Shown here: positions 1 through 13,200 of the stretch, piece after piece
How the letters are laid out: the number at the start of each line of letters is the position of its first letter
Numbering within the stretch: the stretch's first letter is position 1
DNA from: Manis javanica
Taxonomy: Eukaryota; Chordata; Mammalia; Pholidota; Manidae
NCBI RefSeq assembly: GCF_040802235.1
Contig: NC_133166.1
Coordinates: 116,016,991 to 116,080,990 of the forward strand
Direction of reading: 5' to 3'
DNA: 64,000 bases
Program-made: the position numbers and the translations under genes
Notes under the pieces: generated by a model
What the model saw: the letters and a program-made list of their open reading frames with translations, nothing else
What the model was told of the DNA's origin: nothing
Database searches by the model: none

Positions 1-1004
1 TCTGTGGACACACTCCTACTCCCCGGCAGGGCCCTTAGCCTTGGGCTCAGCCCCTCCATGGTTTAGGGCAGTTGTAGTTCGGGCTCCCCTGCCCCTCCTT
101 GCACAGTCCATGGCAGTCAGACTCCCCGTCCAGTGGTCAGCAGGGCAGAACTCAGGAGGCCTGGCACAAAGGGCTCTCAGGAGGAACTTGGAATAGAGGC
201 TTGGGGGCATCACCTGTCCAGGGCTCTGTGGGCATCTGGCTCCTCTCTTTACCTCACCACCCCTGCCCACACCTGACCCATCCCAAATCCCACCATTCCC
301 TTCCCACTCCAGGCCACCGCCCTTCCAACCTTGATGCCTGCAGTGGCCCCTCCATAGGTCTCCCTGGGCCAGGCTTGTCCTCAACATCCTCTGTCCTTCC
401 CACCCCCATGGCCAACCCGTTCCTCTCACACCCCCGGCTCTTCCCCACCTCGACTGGCCCCTTCCTGAGCTGAAGTGTCACTCCTAAGACAGCTTTCCCG
501 GTGGGATCCCGGGTCCTCCCTCTCCCATCAGCCAGGGCATTTTCTCCAGGGAACTCACAACCATGATGTGAACTGGTCGGTTCTCTGCTGGCAGGTCTCT
601 TGGGTGAACACCAGGAGGGGAGGGCCTGTGTCTACCCTCTTCCCTAGTGTCCTCAGGATCTCACACTTGCTGAGCAGATGAAGGGAGTGTGTGGGACTGA
701 GGGAAAGCATCTCTGGACAAACCACCAAGTGCAATTTTGAGCCAGACTTGGGGCCTTCCTCCACCCTGCCCCAGCTGCCAGATCCTGGCCTTGCCCCCAG
801 CAACCGGGTGGGGCCGCCCAGCTCACCTCCCAGCTGAGCTGCCTCTCCTCTCTCCCACTCACGCTCACTAGCTGTGCCCCAGCTTTCCTCCCTCTTTGGC
901 TACCCACAGAGCCCGTTCTCCCAGCCCCACCCTGCCAGCCCCTCCCAGGTGCCTGTGGTGGGGTAGTGAGCTCCCACAGCACCTGGGACTCCTGGCGGCA
1001 CACC
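1..1004. other. flank upstream of KCNK7, no gene seen
   Basis: No reading frame here resembles a known protein. In human the next gene on this side is MAP3K11, transcribed in the same direction as KCNK7, so this stretch may hold its 3-prime flank plus the KCNK7 promoter and 5-prime UTR. I see neither MAP3K11 coding sequence nor a clear AATAAA signal. There is no strong CpG island, unlike the other genes of the window, which would fit a tissue-restricted KCNK7 promoter. Confidence 0.4.
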
Positions 1005-3476
1005 ATGGGCGCTCCAAGGCCCTGGGCCCGCTACGGGCTGCTGGTTGTGGCCCACCTGCTGGCCCTGGCGCTTGGGGCTGCAGTGCTCCAGGCCCTGGAG
1101 GGGCCTCCAGTGCTCCAGCTCCGGGCCAATCTCAGGGCCGAGCTGGCCACTTTCCAGGCAGAGTACGGGGCCTGTCTGCCACCTGGGGCACTGGAGGAGC
1201 TGCTGGGCACCGCCCTGGCAGCCCAGGCCTATGGGGTCTCCAGCCTGGGCCATGGCTCAGAGACCAGGAACTGGGATCTGCCCTCGGCCCTGCTCTTCAC
1301 TGCCAGCATCCTCACCACCACGGGTAAGGCCGCCAGGCGGCTGGGCAGGAGGGGGCTCCTGGGGTCCTTGGAGGTGCAGCCCTTCCCCCAGCCCCAAATT
1401 ACCAGACAAAGCCAAGGCCCTATTAGGCTGACATCACAGCTGGGACTCCCCACACCAACACACCCCAACTGGTGCTTCAACTTCAGCTGCCAGGAGAGGT
1501 GTGGCCTCCCCAGCCCAAACCCCAGGCTCCCTTTGAGACCCAGAGAGTAGCCCAGACCCCATGGGCTTGAGGCAAGATGTGGAACGTACTGTGGGATGGA
1601 TTCCTGGATGGAGAGAAATGGAGTGAACCTGGGGAGTACAGATTAGGGCCACTGATTCAGGAGTGAATGTAAAGGAAGGTTCCTGGGAGAGGAAGTCCTA
1701 ATGAGATGTCAGCCAGAGCAAGAGGGCACAGAGATGAGCAACAGAGTGTGCAAAGGCCCAGATAAATAAAGCAATGGGCCCCACAGCCCTGGGGGGAGGG
1801 AGCTTTGTCCCGTAAAGTGTCTAAATATTTTTAAATGAAAGTCTGTGTTTCTAACTTCTTTTGGAAAATCAGGAAACCTATTTACGCTGAACCAGAATTC
1901 CTGCAGGGCAACATATTGGCTGGACTAGAACAGGGCCTGCCCTTTGGAACAGAGCATACTTCCCCACCCCAACCCCAGGCCACCCTGGGCCCCACAACTC
2001 TCTCTTATCCCACATCTGGCTCCTCTAGGCATTTGAATTTCCAGCCTCTGGACCAGCTGAGCTTGTTTTCCCAACACCCGCACTCTCCCATCTCCCAGCC
2101 TGGAATGCTCCTTCGGGCTGCCTCCAGCCCTTCATATCAAGTGTCTTGACTAATTCCCCTGCCTGTGGCCCCCACCAGACGGCAGGGCCTGGACCGACTC
2201 AGATTCTAGCACAAGACCTGACACACAGGATGATTCGATATACTTTTGAGGAATGAAAGAGGGTGACATTCTGCCCACTGGATTAGGAAGTACTGGTCAG
2301 GCACAGAGATGAGGAACCTCTTAGAAAGCTACGCTCCCTCTGGAGCAGGATAGCAATTCTCAGACCGTTTGGGCTACAAGAAGCTTGAGGAACTTTTGAT
2401 CCTTTCAATTTCAGGAAAAGAGGAGTGGCCGGGAGAGGTTAAGGGACTTGCCCAAAAGCCCCAGTGAATAAGGAACAAGCTAGCAGTCTCAGCCACCAGA
2501 GGGCAGCCTCCTGTGGGAGGTGATAGTTGGGGGGAGCGGGGATCACAGCAGGCATCCCACTCGAGTGCTCACTGCCCCTGTCTCTCTCCTCTCCAGGTTA
2601 TGGCCACATGGCCCCACTGTCAGCAGGTGGAAAGGCCTTCTGTGTGGTCTATGCGGCCCTGGGGCTGCCAGCCTCCCTAGCACTTGTGGCTGTGCTACGC
2701 CACTGCCTGCTGCCTCTGCTCAGCCTCCCGGGTACCTGGGTGGCTATCCGCTGGCAGCTGGTGCCAGCCAGGGCTGCGCTGCTACAGGCAGCTGGATTGG
2801 GCTTGTTAGTGGCTACTACCTTCGTGCTGCTGCCAGCCCTGGTGCTGTGGGGTCTCCAGGGCGACTGCAGCCTGCTGGAGGCCATCTACTTCTGCTTCAG
2901 CTCACTCAGTACCATCAGCCTGGGGGACCTGCTGCCCAGTCGCGGCCGTGGCCTGCATCCAGTGCTTTACCACCTTGGCCAGCTCGCACTTCTCGGTGAG
3001 TCCAGCCTCCAAGGAGTGAGAGGGTGTGGAGAGGAGGGAACAGGAGGCTGGACGATGACTCCCATAAACCACTGGGGAGGCTGAGCCTCACAGGTGGTGG
3101 GACCCTGCCCTGCCCTAGGGCACGGAGGGGGGAGTGTAGTTGGAAGAACTCTGACTTCAGTGTTAGAATTGTGAATGGCCCCGGGTCTCAGGGTGGGTCA
3201 CCAGGCTGGGAGGTGGGCAGAGAGCATCATCAGGTCCCTAAGAGCTGCCCTAGCAACCTCTCTTCCCCAGGTTACTTGCTCCTAGGGCTCCTGGCCATGC
3301 TGCTGACTGTGGAGACCTTCTCGGAGCTGCCACAGGTCCGCACCGTGGTGAAGTTCTTTGGGTCCAGTGATCCTTCGACCGCTGAGGACCAAGTTGGCAT
3401 CATAGGCCAGGATGAACTGGCTCTGAGCACCCTGTCAGCCCCAACCACACCCTCAGGACAAGCCCCAGCTTGCTGA
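1005..3476 (+). CDS. KCNK7: two-pore-domain potassium channel subunit K7
   Basis: Three coding exons, 1005-1323, 2597-2995 and 3271-3476, joined at GT-AG sites; together they encode 307 aa, the human length as remembered. K2P subunits span the plasma membrane four times with two pore loops and work as dimers; KCNK7 is known for giving no current by itself. Seen here: a hydrophobic TM1 at about residues 10-30, the extracellular cap, the first filter T-G-Y-G at 106-109, further hydrophobic segments, and a second filter reading S-L-G-D at 214-217 where active channels have G-F-G-D or G-L-G-D. Both splice junctions fall inside glycine codons (G|GT), one of them inside the first filter. The start at 1005 has the context CACCATGG; the frame is also open 13 codons upstream, without an ATG. 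The gene is convergent with EHBP1L1, as in human. Confidence 0.95.
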
Positions 3477-3589
3477 CAGGTGTCAGATGATGGGAATTGA
3501 GCTTTCAGTTGGAGAAATCTGGAGAGGAAGCCTCTGGAGAAGGGAGAGGAGAAATGGGTGGGAGGACCTCAGGGAATTATGTTAAAAAA

Positions 3590-3595
3590 ATTAAA
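3590..3595 (+). terminator. KCNK7: candidate KCNK7 poly(A) signal (ATTAAA)
   Basis: ATTAAA lies 114 bases after the KCNK7 stop codon, inside a short A-rich stretch. It is the only reasonable plus-strand signal before the EHBP1L1 3-prime end. It is the common single-base variant of AATAAA, so usage is inferred. Confidence 0.45.
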
Positions 3596-3854
3596 TGGGC
3601 AGCACCCCCGACTGTGTTTTCATCTCTTTCGAAATGGGACTGACTTACAGCTATTAACAACCCAAACCCCCAGCATCCTTAGACCCTACCCTCCTTCCAG
3701 CGCCGAGGTCCAGCCTCCCTGCATCCGAGAGCCTCAGAGCGGGCGCAGCCGCACTGCGTCTCAGACCGCTTATCGGCCCAAGCCCCGCCCCCTTCCGTCT
3801 ATTGGGCGCCCCAGAGGTCCTGAGAAAGGCCGCGCGGGTGTCACCTTGTCAAAC

Positions 3855-3860
3855 TTTATT
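3855..3860 (-). terminator. EHBP1L1: EHBP1L1 poly(A) signal
   Basis: TTTATT on the plus strand is AATAAA on the minus strand, about 345 bases past the EHBP1L1 stop. The 3-prime UTR between (about 3840-4203) is very GC-rich. The KCNK7 and EHBP1L1 signals face each other about 260 bases apart. Confidence 0.75.
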
Positions 3861-4203
3861 GCTCGCGAGGAACCGCAAGGGAAGGAGGGCGGGGCGCGGT
3901 AGTTCCCAGGCCAGCCCTCTTCTGCGGGGCTGGCCACCCGGCCCCGCCGTCGGGGAGTTCTGCGCGGCCTCCCGGGACCCCCAGCCTCCGCGAACACACA
4001 CTCACACGGACGAATAAATACGGCCCGGCCGGCGCGGCCGTCCTGCGTCTCCCGTCCGCCGGGAGACGGGCCGCTCCACTCCTCCCCGCAAAGGGGCGAC
4101 GCCGGGCCCTGAATGCGGCGGCCAGGCGGCCGGTCCTCCCGAGCAAAGGTGGGGGCGGCGATCCGGCGCAGCAGAGGCCCTAGCGGGCCCGCAGGGCGGC
4201 GAC

Positions 4204-7200
4204 TCAGCTCAGCGCGCAGCGTTCGCGCCGGCCCAGCTGCCGGCTCAGCTTGCGGCGCCGCAGCTCCAGGCCGCGCTCCAGACGCTCGTCCTCCTCCAGG
4301 GCGCTGAGGGCGAACGGCCGGGGTCAGCCCCGTGCTGGGCCGGACGAGCCCTGCTCCCGACCCCGACCTCCGCACTCCGGCGCGGCCCCGGCCCCGCTTA
4401 CGTCCGCTCCCTGTGGTCCAGGTCCCGGAGCAGCTTGTCGCGCTGGTTCACCAGCGACACCAGTTCCTCCAGCAGGAGCTGCTCTCGGTGCTGCTGCGCG
4501 GCCGTTTTCAGCCAGTCTGAGGGCGGAGGAAGAAGCTGAGGGTCAGGAGGCGCCGGGCCCTGGCCTGGCCGCAGCCCCTCGGGCCCCATCTCCCACCTTC
4601 GACAGACAGCATGGCCCGTAGCTCCCGGCTCAGCAGCTCAAACCTCCGCTCCAAGTCCTGCTCCTCGATGCTGGCGGGAGGGGTGGCGGGGGTGGGGGTG
4701 GGGGAGGGCAGGTGAGGGGAAGGGGAGCAGCACGCAGAAGCACCAGAGCTCTGCCCGCTCCCTGGCTCCCACCCCGCTTGGTGCGGAGGGCTGGGGTGGT
4801 GGGGGCAGAATTACACCCCAGTCCCTAGCCCAGATCATCTCCCTTCCAACTGCTCTCTAGCTGCTGGATGTTTATATTGTCTCCTCCAACTCCCGCTGTC
4901 CTTTTCTTTCTTTAAATAAGAAACAACTTTGCAGGATTATTTGGATGAAAATTACTCATAATAAACAGCAAGAATGAAGCTAAAATTATTCTGAAAAACG
5001 ATCCAAAATGCAAAAGGGAGGCAAAACCGCCTTCATCGTGCAAGACCATAAAGGCGGAGATGGCCCAAGGTCACATCTGAAACCAGCTCAGATTTCTCTA
5101 GACCTCAGGGTTCCTTACTGTAAAGGACCAGGGTCAAACTGGGACACTCAGCCTTGCCCTGCCTGTGTCTCAGTGTCCTTTGGGCATCAGTTTTCTTATT
5201 CATTAAAAATAGTACCAATTTAAGAGGTACACATTTTACATAGGAAATTAGATAGGAAAAGAAGTAAGATGGCTGAGCAACTTCTCAAAAAGATCTTTGT
5301 AAAAAGAAGTAAGCCGTGGATATCTCTAAGCAAAGAAGCCAATCCCCTGTGTCCTGCAGGCCCTGGGCAGCCTGGGGACCAGGCCTGCATGTGAGGGGCC
5401 GCCACTCACAGCAGCTGCAGCTGGTCCTGCCTCCGGATGAGAGCATTCTTCTTGTTGACCAGTGTAAACCACTCCTGGATCAGCATCTCCTCCTGCAGCC
5501 TGTTGGCACCTGAGCCGGGCCAGGACAATTACCAGGCCTGTCACCCACCCTGGTGGCAGGAGCAGGATGGCTGGGGGTTGGGAGAGGGGCCTTGCTCCCT
5601 TTGAGCAATCTGCTTCCTGGCTCAGGGCCTCAGTGTGCCCAGCGGTAAATGAGGCCAATGACCCCAGCCTTACCTCCTCCCAACTCCTCCCAAGGTCAGG
5701 AAGGGCAGATCTGGTGGCATGTGCTGGGGAGTAGACTCCAGATGCCCACCCACCTGATTCCATCAGGCTCCTGAGCTGCGTCTCCACCTCGGCTGCCCGT
5801 CCATCTATCTGCCTCTGCTCCTGTTCCAGGGCCTGCAGCTCTGCACACACGTACTGACTTGTGTCCTGGAACCGTTGCTGGGGTAGAAAGTCAGGGCACG
5901 GAACAAGGTGGGCTCAGCCCAGGCCCTGCCTAGGAAGTGTCATCAATAGCTCCTCCCACCTTAGCTGTCCTTACCAGCCCAGACTCCTCCCCTGGGGTTG
6001 GGGGTGGCTCTTCCAATGGGGGACTTTCACCTGCAGACAGAGACCAGGCTAAGGCACCCCCAGCTGGTACCTGCCCCCAAGGGGTCCCCATGTCAGGAAC
6101 TGTCAGCAGCCTGAGCTGAGCTGGGTCATCACCCCTTCAAAACTACTCACCAGGGGGCTGCTGTGGGGTTGCAGCTACAGATGGGCCAGAGGCAGGGCTG
6201 GGCTCAGGGCTCAGGCCTTCCTGCGGAGGGAGGGGCCAGTGAGGGCTTGGAAGGGTTCCCACAGGGCCTCTTCGTGCACACGCAGGGAAATTGGGGCCCT
6301 CAATCCCAGGCCCTGCCCTCCCAGGCTGCTTCCCCGATTCTGCACGCAGGGAAATCCATCCGCGGCTCCCTCTAGGGAAAGTGTCTCCTCAAGCAAAGAC
6401 TGTAGCCTTCACCCTCCCTGGCCCTGTGCTCCTAGGTCAGTTCCCCTCTCCCTCTCTGAGCCTCAGTTCTCGGTCCTGGGGCTGGGCAGATAACCCTGGC
6501 CACACAGGGCATTTCTAAGAGTCGGGGTGAAAGGCTGTGAAGGGCCCAGCTGGTGCCTCTCCTTCCCCCTCTTGACCCCTCCTCAGTGGAGCTCCTTCAG
6601 GCCACCTCTGACTCCAGTTGCCTGGTGCTGGCATCTCCATTATGGCCTGGGCCCCCCGGTGGTGACCCTGAGCCATCCAGAGCCAGCACTTCTGTCTTCT
6701 GACCAAAAGGAGGCGCCCTCCCTCCTTATTGATTCTCATGCCTGGAGACAACTGTGCTCTTCACCTAATACTCAGGACAGGACAGGTTGACTGGACCTAC
6801 CAATTTTAGCTTGGAAGGATCTGCCCCCAGCCGCCCCTTGGCTACTTCTGGTACTGTCAGCCCTGGGCACCCCCAACTTTTAAGTTCAACTGATAGCCTG
6901 CCCCCTTGATGGCTTCTGCTCTGGCCACCTTGTTAGTTCACAGGGTGGGAAGAATGGGTTCAACCACCGCACTGTCCACACAACTCTGTTTGAGAGGCAG
7001 CCCCAGACATCTCTGCCTAGTGCCATCATCCCTGACCTGGCTAAGTGGTGGCCTTCTCACTAGCCACGTCTGCCCTGCCTGCTGACTCTACCCTCAAGCC
7101 ACAACTCAGGGGTCTTCCTAAAACCTTCACTGATGGTGTCAGTCTCTCCACACCCTCCTTAGCTCCCAGCCTCATTGCTGAGGCCTGTTGGCAGCTACAG

Positions 7201-10200
7201 ACTCAACTCCTACCACCCGAAACCCCACCCAGACACCAGTGAAAGACTTTCGTTTCCCCAAATAGCTTCCTCAGTCTAGAGTCAGCCTCCATCTTGGGCT
7301 CAAGGCCATGAACAACCTTCATGACCCAGCTCAGCTCCCACCTCCTCCAGAAGCCCCTTCGGGCTCCCACAGAGCTCTGCCTCCCTCCCTGACTATAACA
7401 TAATGAGTCATAAGAAATAAATATTTGGTCAGTCATGTGACCAGATATATTTCATCTTCATCCACAGTTCCTGAAAATGCTTGTTTTAAAGGTGAAATGA
7501 TGTCTTATCTGTTAATGAGAGACTTTTGAACCCCCACCCAAGAGCAGGGGCTGGAGGCTGAATCAGCCAATGGCCAATAATTTAGTTAATCATGACTGTG
7601 CAATGAAGACCTCACAAAACCACTGAAAAGAGCTTAGCTTATTGCTGCCTGTTCTCTGGGATCCTGCTTTTCTGTCAGAGAGCTTCTACACTTGGGGAAC
7701 CAGGACACCTCCACATGCCACTGAGCCAGTCCCCAAGCTCCACAAGGACAGAAGTTCCTTTATTTGGGACCTTGCCCTATGCACTTGCATCTCTTCATCC
7801 GGCTGTTAACTTGTATCCTTTATGGTATCTTTTATTAAACTGTATATATTAGTGTTTTCCTGAGTTCTGTGAGCTGCTCTAGCAAATTAATCAGACATAA
7901 GGGGGAGGTCGTGGGAACCTCCAATTTGTAGCCAGTAGGTCAGAAGCACAGGTAAGCCTGGGGCCTGCAACTGACCTCTGGAGTCGGGGGTGGAGGGCAG
8001 TCTTATAGGACAGAGCCCTTAACCTGGGGAATCTGGTGCTGTCTCCCAGCAGGTAGCATCAGAAATTAGTTGAGTTCTCTGACATCCTGTTGGTGTTCGG
8101 GAATTGCTTGGTGTTATGCGTGTGGGAAGAACGCCCCCCCCCCCAAAACATTGGAATTGGTCTGGGAACCCGAAAGGATATGAGCACACCATTCACATTG
8201 ACCTTCACACCTCCTGAAGCCTGGGCATATGCTCCCACTGTGGCCTCCTGGGCCTCCCCCATTCCAGCTCCCACTCTGCACCCTCCCCATCATGGCTATT
8301 GGTTACCTACATCTCCCATCAGTAAGACCCTGCAGACAGGATGCGGCCCAGAGAATGCACTAAGGGTACATTCAACAATAAGGGATACTGACTAAACATT
8401 TGTATGTCACGCACTGTGTGTGCGCTGACTCACTCCGTTCTCCCAACAGCCCTGTGAGGCAGGAACGATAGCCATCCCTGCTCTATAGATGAAGAAACAA
8501 GGTATGAGATGAGGCCCACACAGGGCCTGGCCTGAGGCCCAGGGCTGCCTGATTCAAAGACTTGTTCCTGAGAGGGCAACCAGTTTTGTTTGCCTCTGGG
8601 CCACCCACTGGGCCTCTTTGTCACTGTGTGTAAAATAGGGAGAAATCCCAGGCCTGTATAATCTGGGGGTTACAGGGCTCCAGAAAGGCATCTGGGGGAA
8701 AAACACTGTTCTGCTTTTCTGACAGCCCCATAAATGGTGCTTTGAGGCCACTTTGTGAAGGACTTTCCTGTGTTGTTTCTCCTCAGGGAACGAGCACAGG
8801 AAGGTTAAGGGGTTTGCCAGGGTCACACAGCCAGTTAATAGAGCTGGGCCCAGTAGAGGGCCCCATTTCAGGTTCCCTAGTGTTACCCACTTTCTTCATC
8901 TCCCTGAGCCTCAACAGTCCCACCTGCAAAGTGGGGTGGGTAATCATTCCTCCCTGGAAGGGCATTGTGAGGAGTGGTGAGGAGTTGATGAGGGGTCAGA
9001 GGGGCAGGCCAGGCACACAGCAGGACTCAACCCACAGGGTGGGCAGAGAAAGGAGAGTGCAGAAACCCCAACCTCAGCAGCAAGGGAGCTTACTCATGTC
9101 GGGCCTGATGGGAATTTCAATGCTTCCTCTTGTCTGAGCCAAATTCCCCTTTCTACACCCTCATGTGTAGCCCCTCCTCCAGGAAGCCTTGCTGGGCCAC
9201 TCCTTCCTTGTGGCATGCTTCGGCCCTACCCCAGCTTCAAGGTCCCTGATTTCATCCCATCCGGGATTTTGGAAGCTCCCAAGGGTAGAGTCAGACCTGC
9301 AGCCTCCCACTGCACTGATGGGGCACGGGGGCATGGGAGTAGCTGAGGAGGGGGAGTCCACTTCAGCCCCACAGGTCAGATATCTCCTGTGGGACAGGGA
9401 CAAGGGCTGGAGGAGGCCTGGCTTAGAAGGACCAGATGCTGAGACTTGGGCAGAAAAGGGTGTAGGATGGAGCCTCCCCTTTTAGATTTAAAGAGCCACC
9501 GACACACATTAATGAGACTGGTTGGAGGCCAACCGACAGGTAAGGAGTGGCTGTGTCCCTCAGCCCCCTGCTTGTCACATCTCCTGTGGGTACCCTCTCT
9601 GTGTCCCACTCACAATGCTGCACCTCTGTCACTCCACATAAGGCTCCTGCTTTTCAGGCTGGCCTCATCACTGTCAGGGGACCTTACAGGAGATGACTGG
9701 CAGCTCCCTAAATGAGACCTAAGCTTTCCTGCTATCACAGTTTCACTTGAGAACCATCCCTTCCCATTTTTCACCTGGGAAACCCTGCCCATCTTACCTA
9801 CCTAGCTCAAATGGCTGCTTCTGCCAGAGAGCCTTTCCCACAGTTTATTCTCTCCTTTCTTTAGAACTCAGGGGTCATCCCTGGGCAGCCAAAGCTTTAG
9901 AGTAGCCTAACAGAGCTGCCCCTGCTCTCGCAGTCAGGGCAGTGCAACAGGTGGAACCATAACTGGAAAGCCCCTGGCCCCTGGCTGGGAACCTCTTTAG
10001 TGGCTCTGAGTCCTTGAGTAAGTCCCTGACCTCTTTGGGATCACTTCCCCTTCAGTGCAATGATCCTGTGACATCCTGGGAGACTCTGACCTGAAACCTG
10101 CAGGGGATGGGAGGCCATGGGCACCCAGCAAGCATCCCATCTCCAATCTCCCATTTTCAGAGAAGAGAGGAAACTGGTCTCCAGCACCTGGAGTTAAAGA

Positions 10201-13200
10201 TCCAAGCCACAGAATCCTGGCCCTGGTTCACCTCGCCCTGTCTTACAGGGCAACTGTGTCTACTAGTGACTCCCGGCCACTTGCCAGGAAAGAAATACCC
10301 CTACAGACCCACTTTACAGTCCAGAAAGCCCTTTCTGCACTCATGAAGCCTTCGGGAAAATTCCTACTACAGGCCTTGATTGCATTAACTGGGTTAAAAA
10401 CCACTAAAGATCAAGACCCTGCTCCGGTAGCCACGCTGAGCCTGGCAGCCTCTGCTGACATGTGTGCCCTGACCAGGGGCTCACTACCTCCGAGGGGGAC
10501 TCTTCAGAGGCACCACAATCCCTCCCGTCAGAAAGCGCCTCCCCACATCCAGCTGAGTCCTGCTGCCTGAAGCCACCACCCCTGCGCCAGCTGTGCCCCT
10601 GGGGTCCCTGGGGACCCACTCCTTCTCAGTCCGCATCCCATGCCGCGGGGGGGACACTCACCGTGGCCGCAGCCCCTGGGGCTCCTGAGTCCGTGTCATC
10701 CACCGAGAAGGAGTTGCTGTTTCGCAGCCGTGAGCGCCTCTTCTTCAGCAGGTCCGCATCGCGCACGTGGGAGAAGGAGCCGTGCGCGCGGGGCGGGGGC
10801 ACCGGCCCGGCCTCCCCGTTGACCGACGGCCGCCGCAGCCTCACGCCGCCCCCGACGCCCGGGGCCCCGGCCCCATTCGCTAGCCCCTCCGCCGGGGGCA
10901 CGTACGCCCGGGCTCCGGGACCTTCGGCAGGGACCTCAGAGGGGCGCGCCTCCTGGGCGGCCTCGGCCGCGCGGTCGTTGGAGGTCGCCTCGGGGGCCGC
11001 CCTGTCCGGGCTGTTCTCGGCCTCCTTGGGCTCCTCGGGAGCCTCGGCCCGGTGCTCACGAAGCCGCTGCGCCAAGCCTCCGGCGTCTAGGTCCTCGGCT
11101 GGGCTCGGCTGGGCGCTGGCCACGCGGTACGTTCCGGCGCCACCGCCGCCCTCCAGCTGCACCAGCTGCAACTCCTGCCCGGTGCAGAAGGCGCGGATCT
11201 GGCACAGGTAAGTCATGACGATGAGCTTGTCGGGCACCGACAGTAGCACCATGTCAGCCGGCTCCAGCAGCCGCGACACGCCCAGGGCCGCGAAGCCATC
11301 AAAGGCCTAGAAATGGGTGCACTGGGGGTCAGCGGTGCAGACGTTACCCAGCGATGCCGCAGCCCACCCCGGACAGCTCAAGGGTCCCGGGGCTGGCACA
11401 CCAGCGTTTGCCCACCAATGCCTTCACACTCCTATTGGGAGAAATCTAGCAACAGAATCTGCCCTCGTGTTACCCAGCAACTGCACACCAAAGGGTGGTT
11501 TTGGAAAAACTACTGGAAATATGCTTAAGAAAAACAAAGCTAAACTATGGACCGAAAAGGTAAAAAGTGACAGAACTTCCAAAAGCCACAGCTGGGGCCC
11601 TGCAACTCATAGATTCCTCCCCCAGGACAGACCAACCCCGCTCTTTCCCTCAAGACATTGCTCCCTCCCCATCTCACCTGCTTGTTGTTCTGTTTGATGT
11701 TGAGTGGGTTGAGGGACATGTAGTCACTGCAGAGAGAGCACTTGGCTGGTCAGAAGCTGGATTCCCACTGCCCTCCCAGCAGTCTCCCCCATTCATTCCC
11801 ACCACCTCTGCCAGCTCACATCTTGTCTGGGTAGAATCTGTGCAGGATGGCACAGAAGGCCAAGCCGTTGCGCCAGGATGTAGTGAAGTTGGTGACACGG
11901 ACACCACGGTAGCCAGCAGTGACTTCCTGGCACCACTCCAGAAGGGACTGGCTGGAGCTGACCAGGGCAGGTGGTGCCTGGGGACACAGGGATGGGCTTA
12001 AGGAATGTGAACATGGGACCTGTACCCTCTGCCTCTTGGACACAAAACAGCCACAGCTCTAGCCCCACTAGAGACCACTGGCCAGAGCCTCAGGGCCAGG
12101 CAAAGGGTTTCCAGTTCAGGGTTATCTACCGAGGTCACCTAGAAGATCAGTAGACCCCGGGCAAGATCAGAGGTCACGAGCAGCCACACCTCAAGGTCAG
12201 CCCAGAAAATTAGCTTGGGGTGTCCCGCTCCATGCAGCCCAGAGACAATAGGGTTGGCGACAGAGCACCCTGAGAGAGGAGGGGGTGAGGGGGCTCCTTG
12301 ATGCTGAGCCCGTCCCACCCAACCCCAGTCAACCAGGTGGGTCCATGCAGAGCCGCCGTTAGCTCAGCCCCAGGTTAGTGGGAAGCAGCAGACTGGGCCC
12401 TCGGCGGCCCCCATCCCTACCTGGCTGCCTAGCAGCCTCCCGTCCTCTTCAGGCTCCTCTGGGGATGAGGCCCCGGAGGGCCTGGGCACCCCAGCCTCTG
12501 CCCCACTGGCCACCTGAGCCTCAGCCAGGCTGGCCTCTGGGAGGTTTCCCTCAGCTTCTTTTCCCTTCTTGGTTCCTGAGACCCCAGCCTCTGCTTCCTG
12601 GGCCTCAAAGATACCAGATTGGTTCTCTGGGGGCCCTAAAACCTCCATATTTGCTTCCTGGGACCCCCAAATCTCAGACCTGGCCTCTGACACTCCCAAA
12701 ACCCTAGCCTCCACCTCTTGGACCTGCAAAACTGTGGTGTCTGCCTCTGTCCCCTGGGACCCTAACACTACATGCTCAGTGACTGGAGCCCTTGAAGTCT
12801 CATATTTGAGGGCTCCCCAGAGCCTAGCCTCTGCCTTCTGGATCTCTGAAGTCTCAGCCTTTGCCTTCTCAGCCTCTAAAACTATAGTCTCCATCTGTGG
12901 AGTCCCCATTTCCTCAGCCTCTGCCATTCCAACCTCTGGCCCTGAGACCCCCGAATCTCCAGCTGCTGTCTCCTGGATCCCCAATATTTCAGCTTCTGCT
13001 GTCTCAGGTACTATCCCTGGGACCCCTAAAACTTTTCCCTCTATCTCCTGAGTCCCTAATATCTCAGCCTTTGCCTTCCCAGCTTCTATCTCTGGCACTC
13101 TGGAACCTCCTACCTCTGTCTCCTGGGCCCCTAATATTTCAGATTCTGCTATTCCAGCTTCTATCCTCAGTATCCCTGAACTCCCAGATATCTCCTGGGT

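Noticed and set aside
99-473. 124-codon open frame upstream of KCNK7 as MAP3K11 coding sequence
   Set aside because: No kinase, SH3 or MAP3K11 C-terminal features are seen; the frame is low-complexity Pro/Ser/His.
10462-11211. 249-codon plus-strand open frame
   Set aside because: It lies opposite EHBP1L1 exon 12, whose minus-strand product continues the CH domain and is in phase with its neighbours. The plus frame is a GC-rich shadow.
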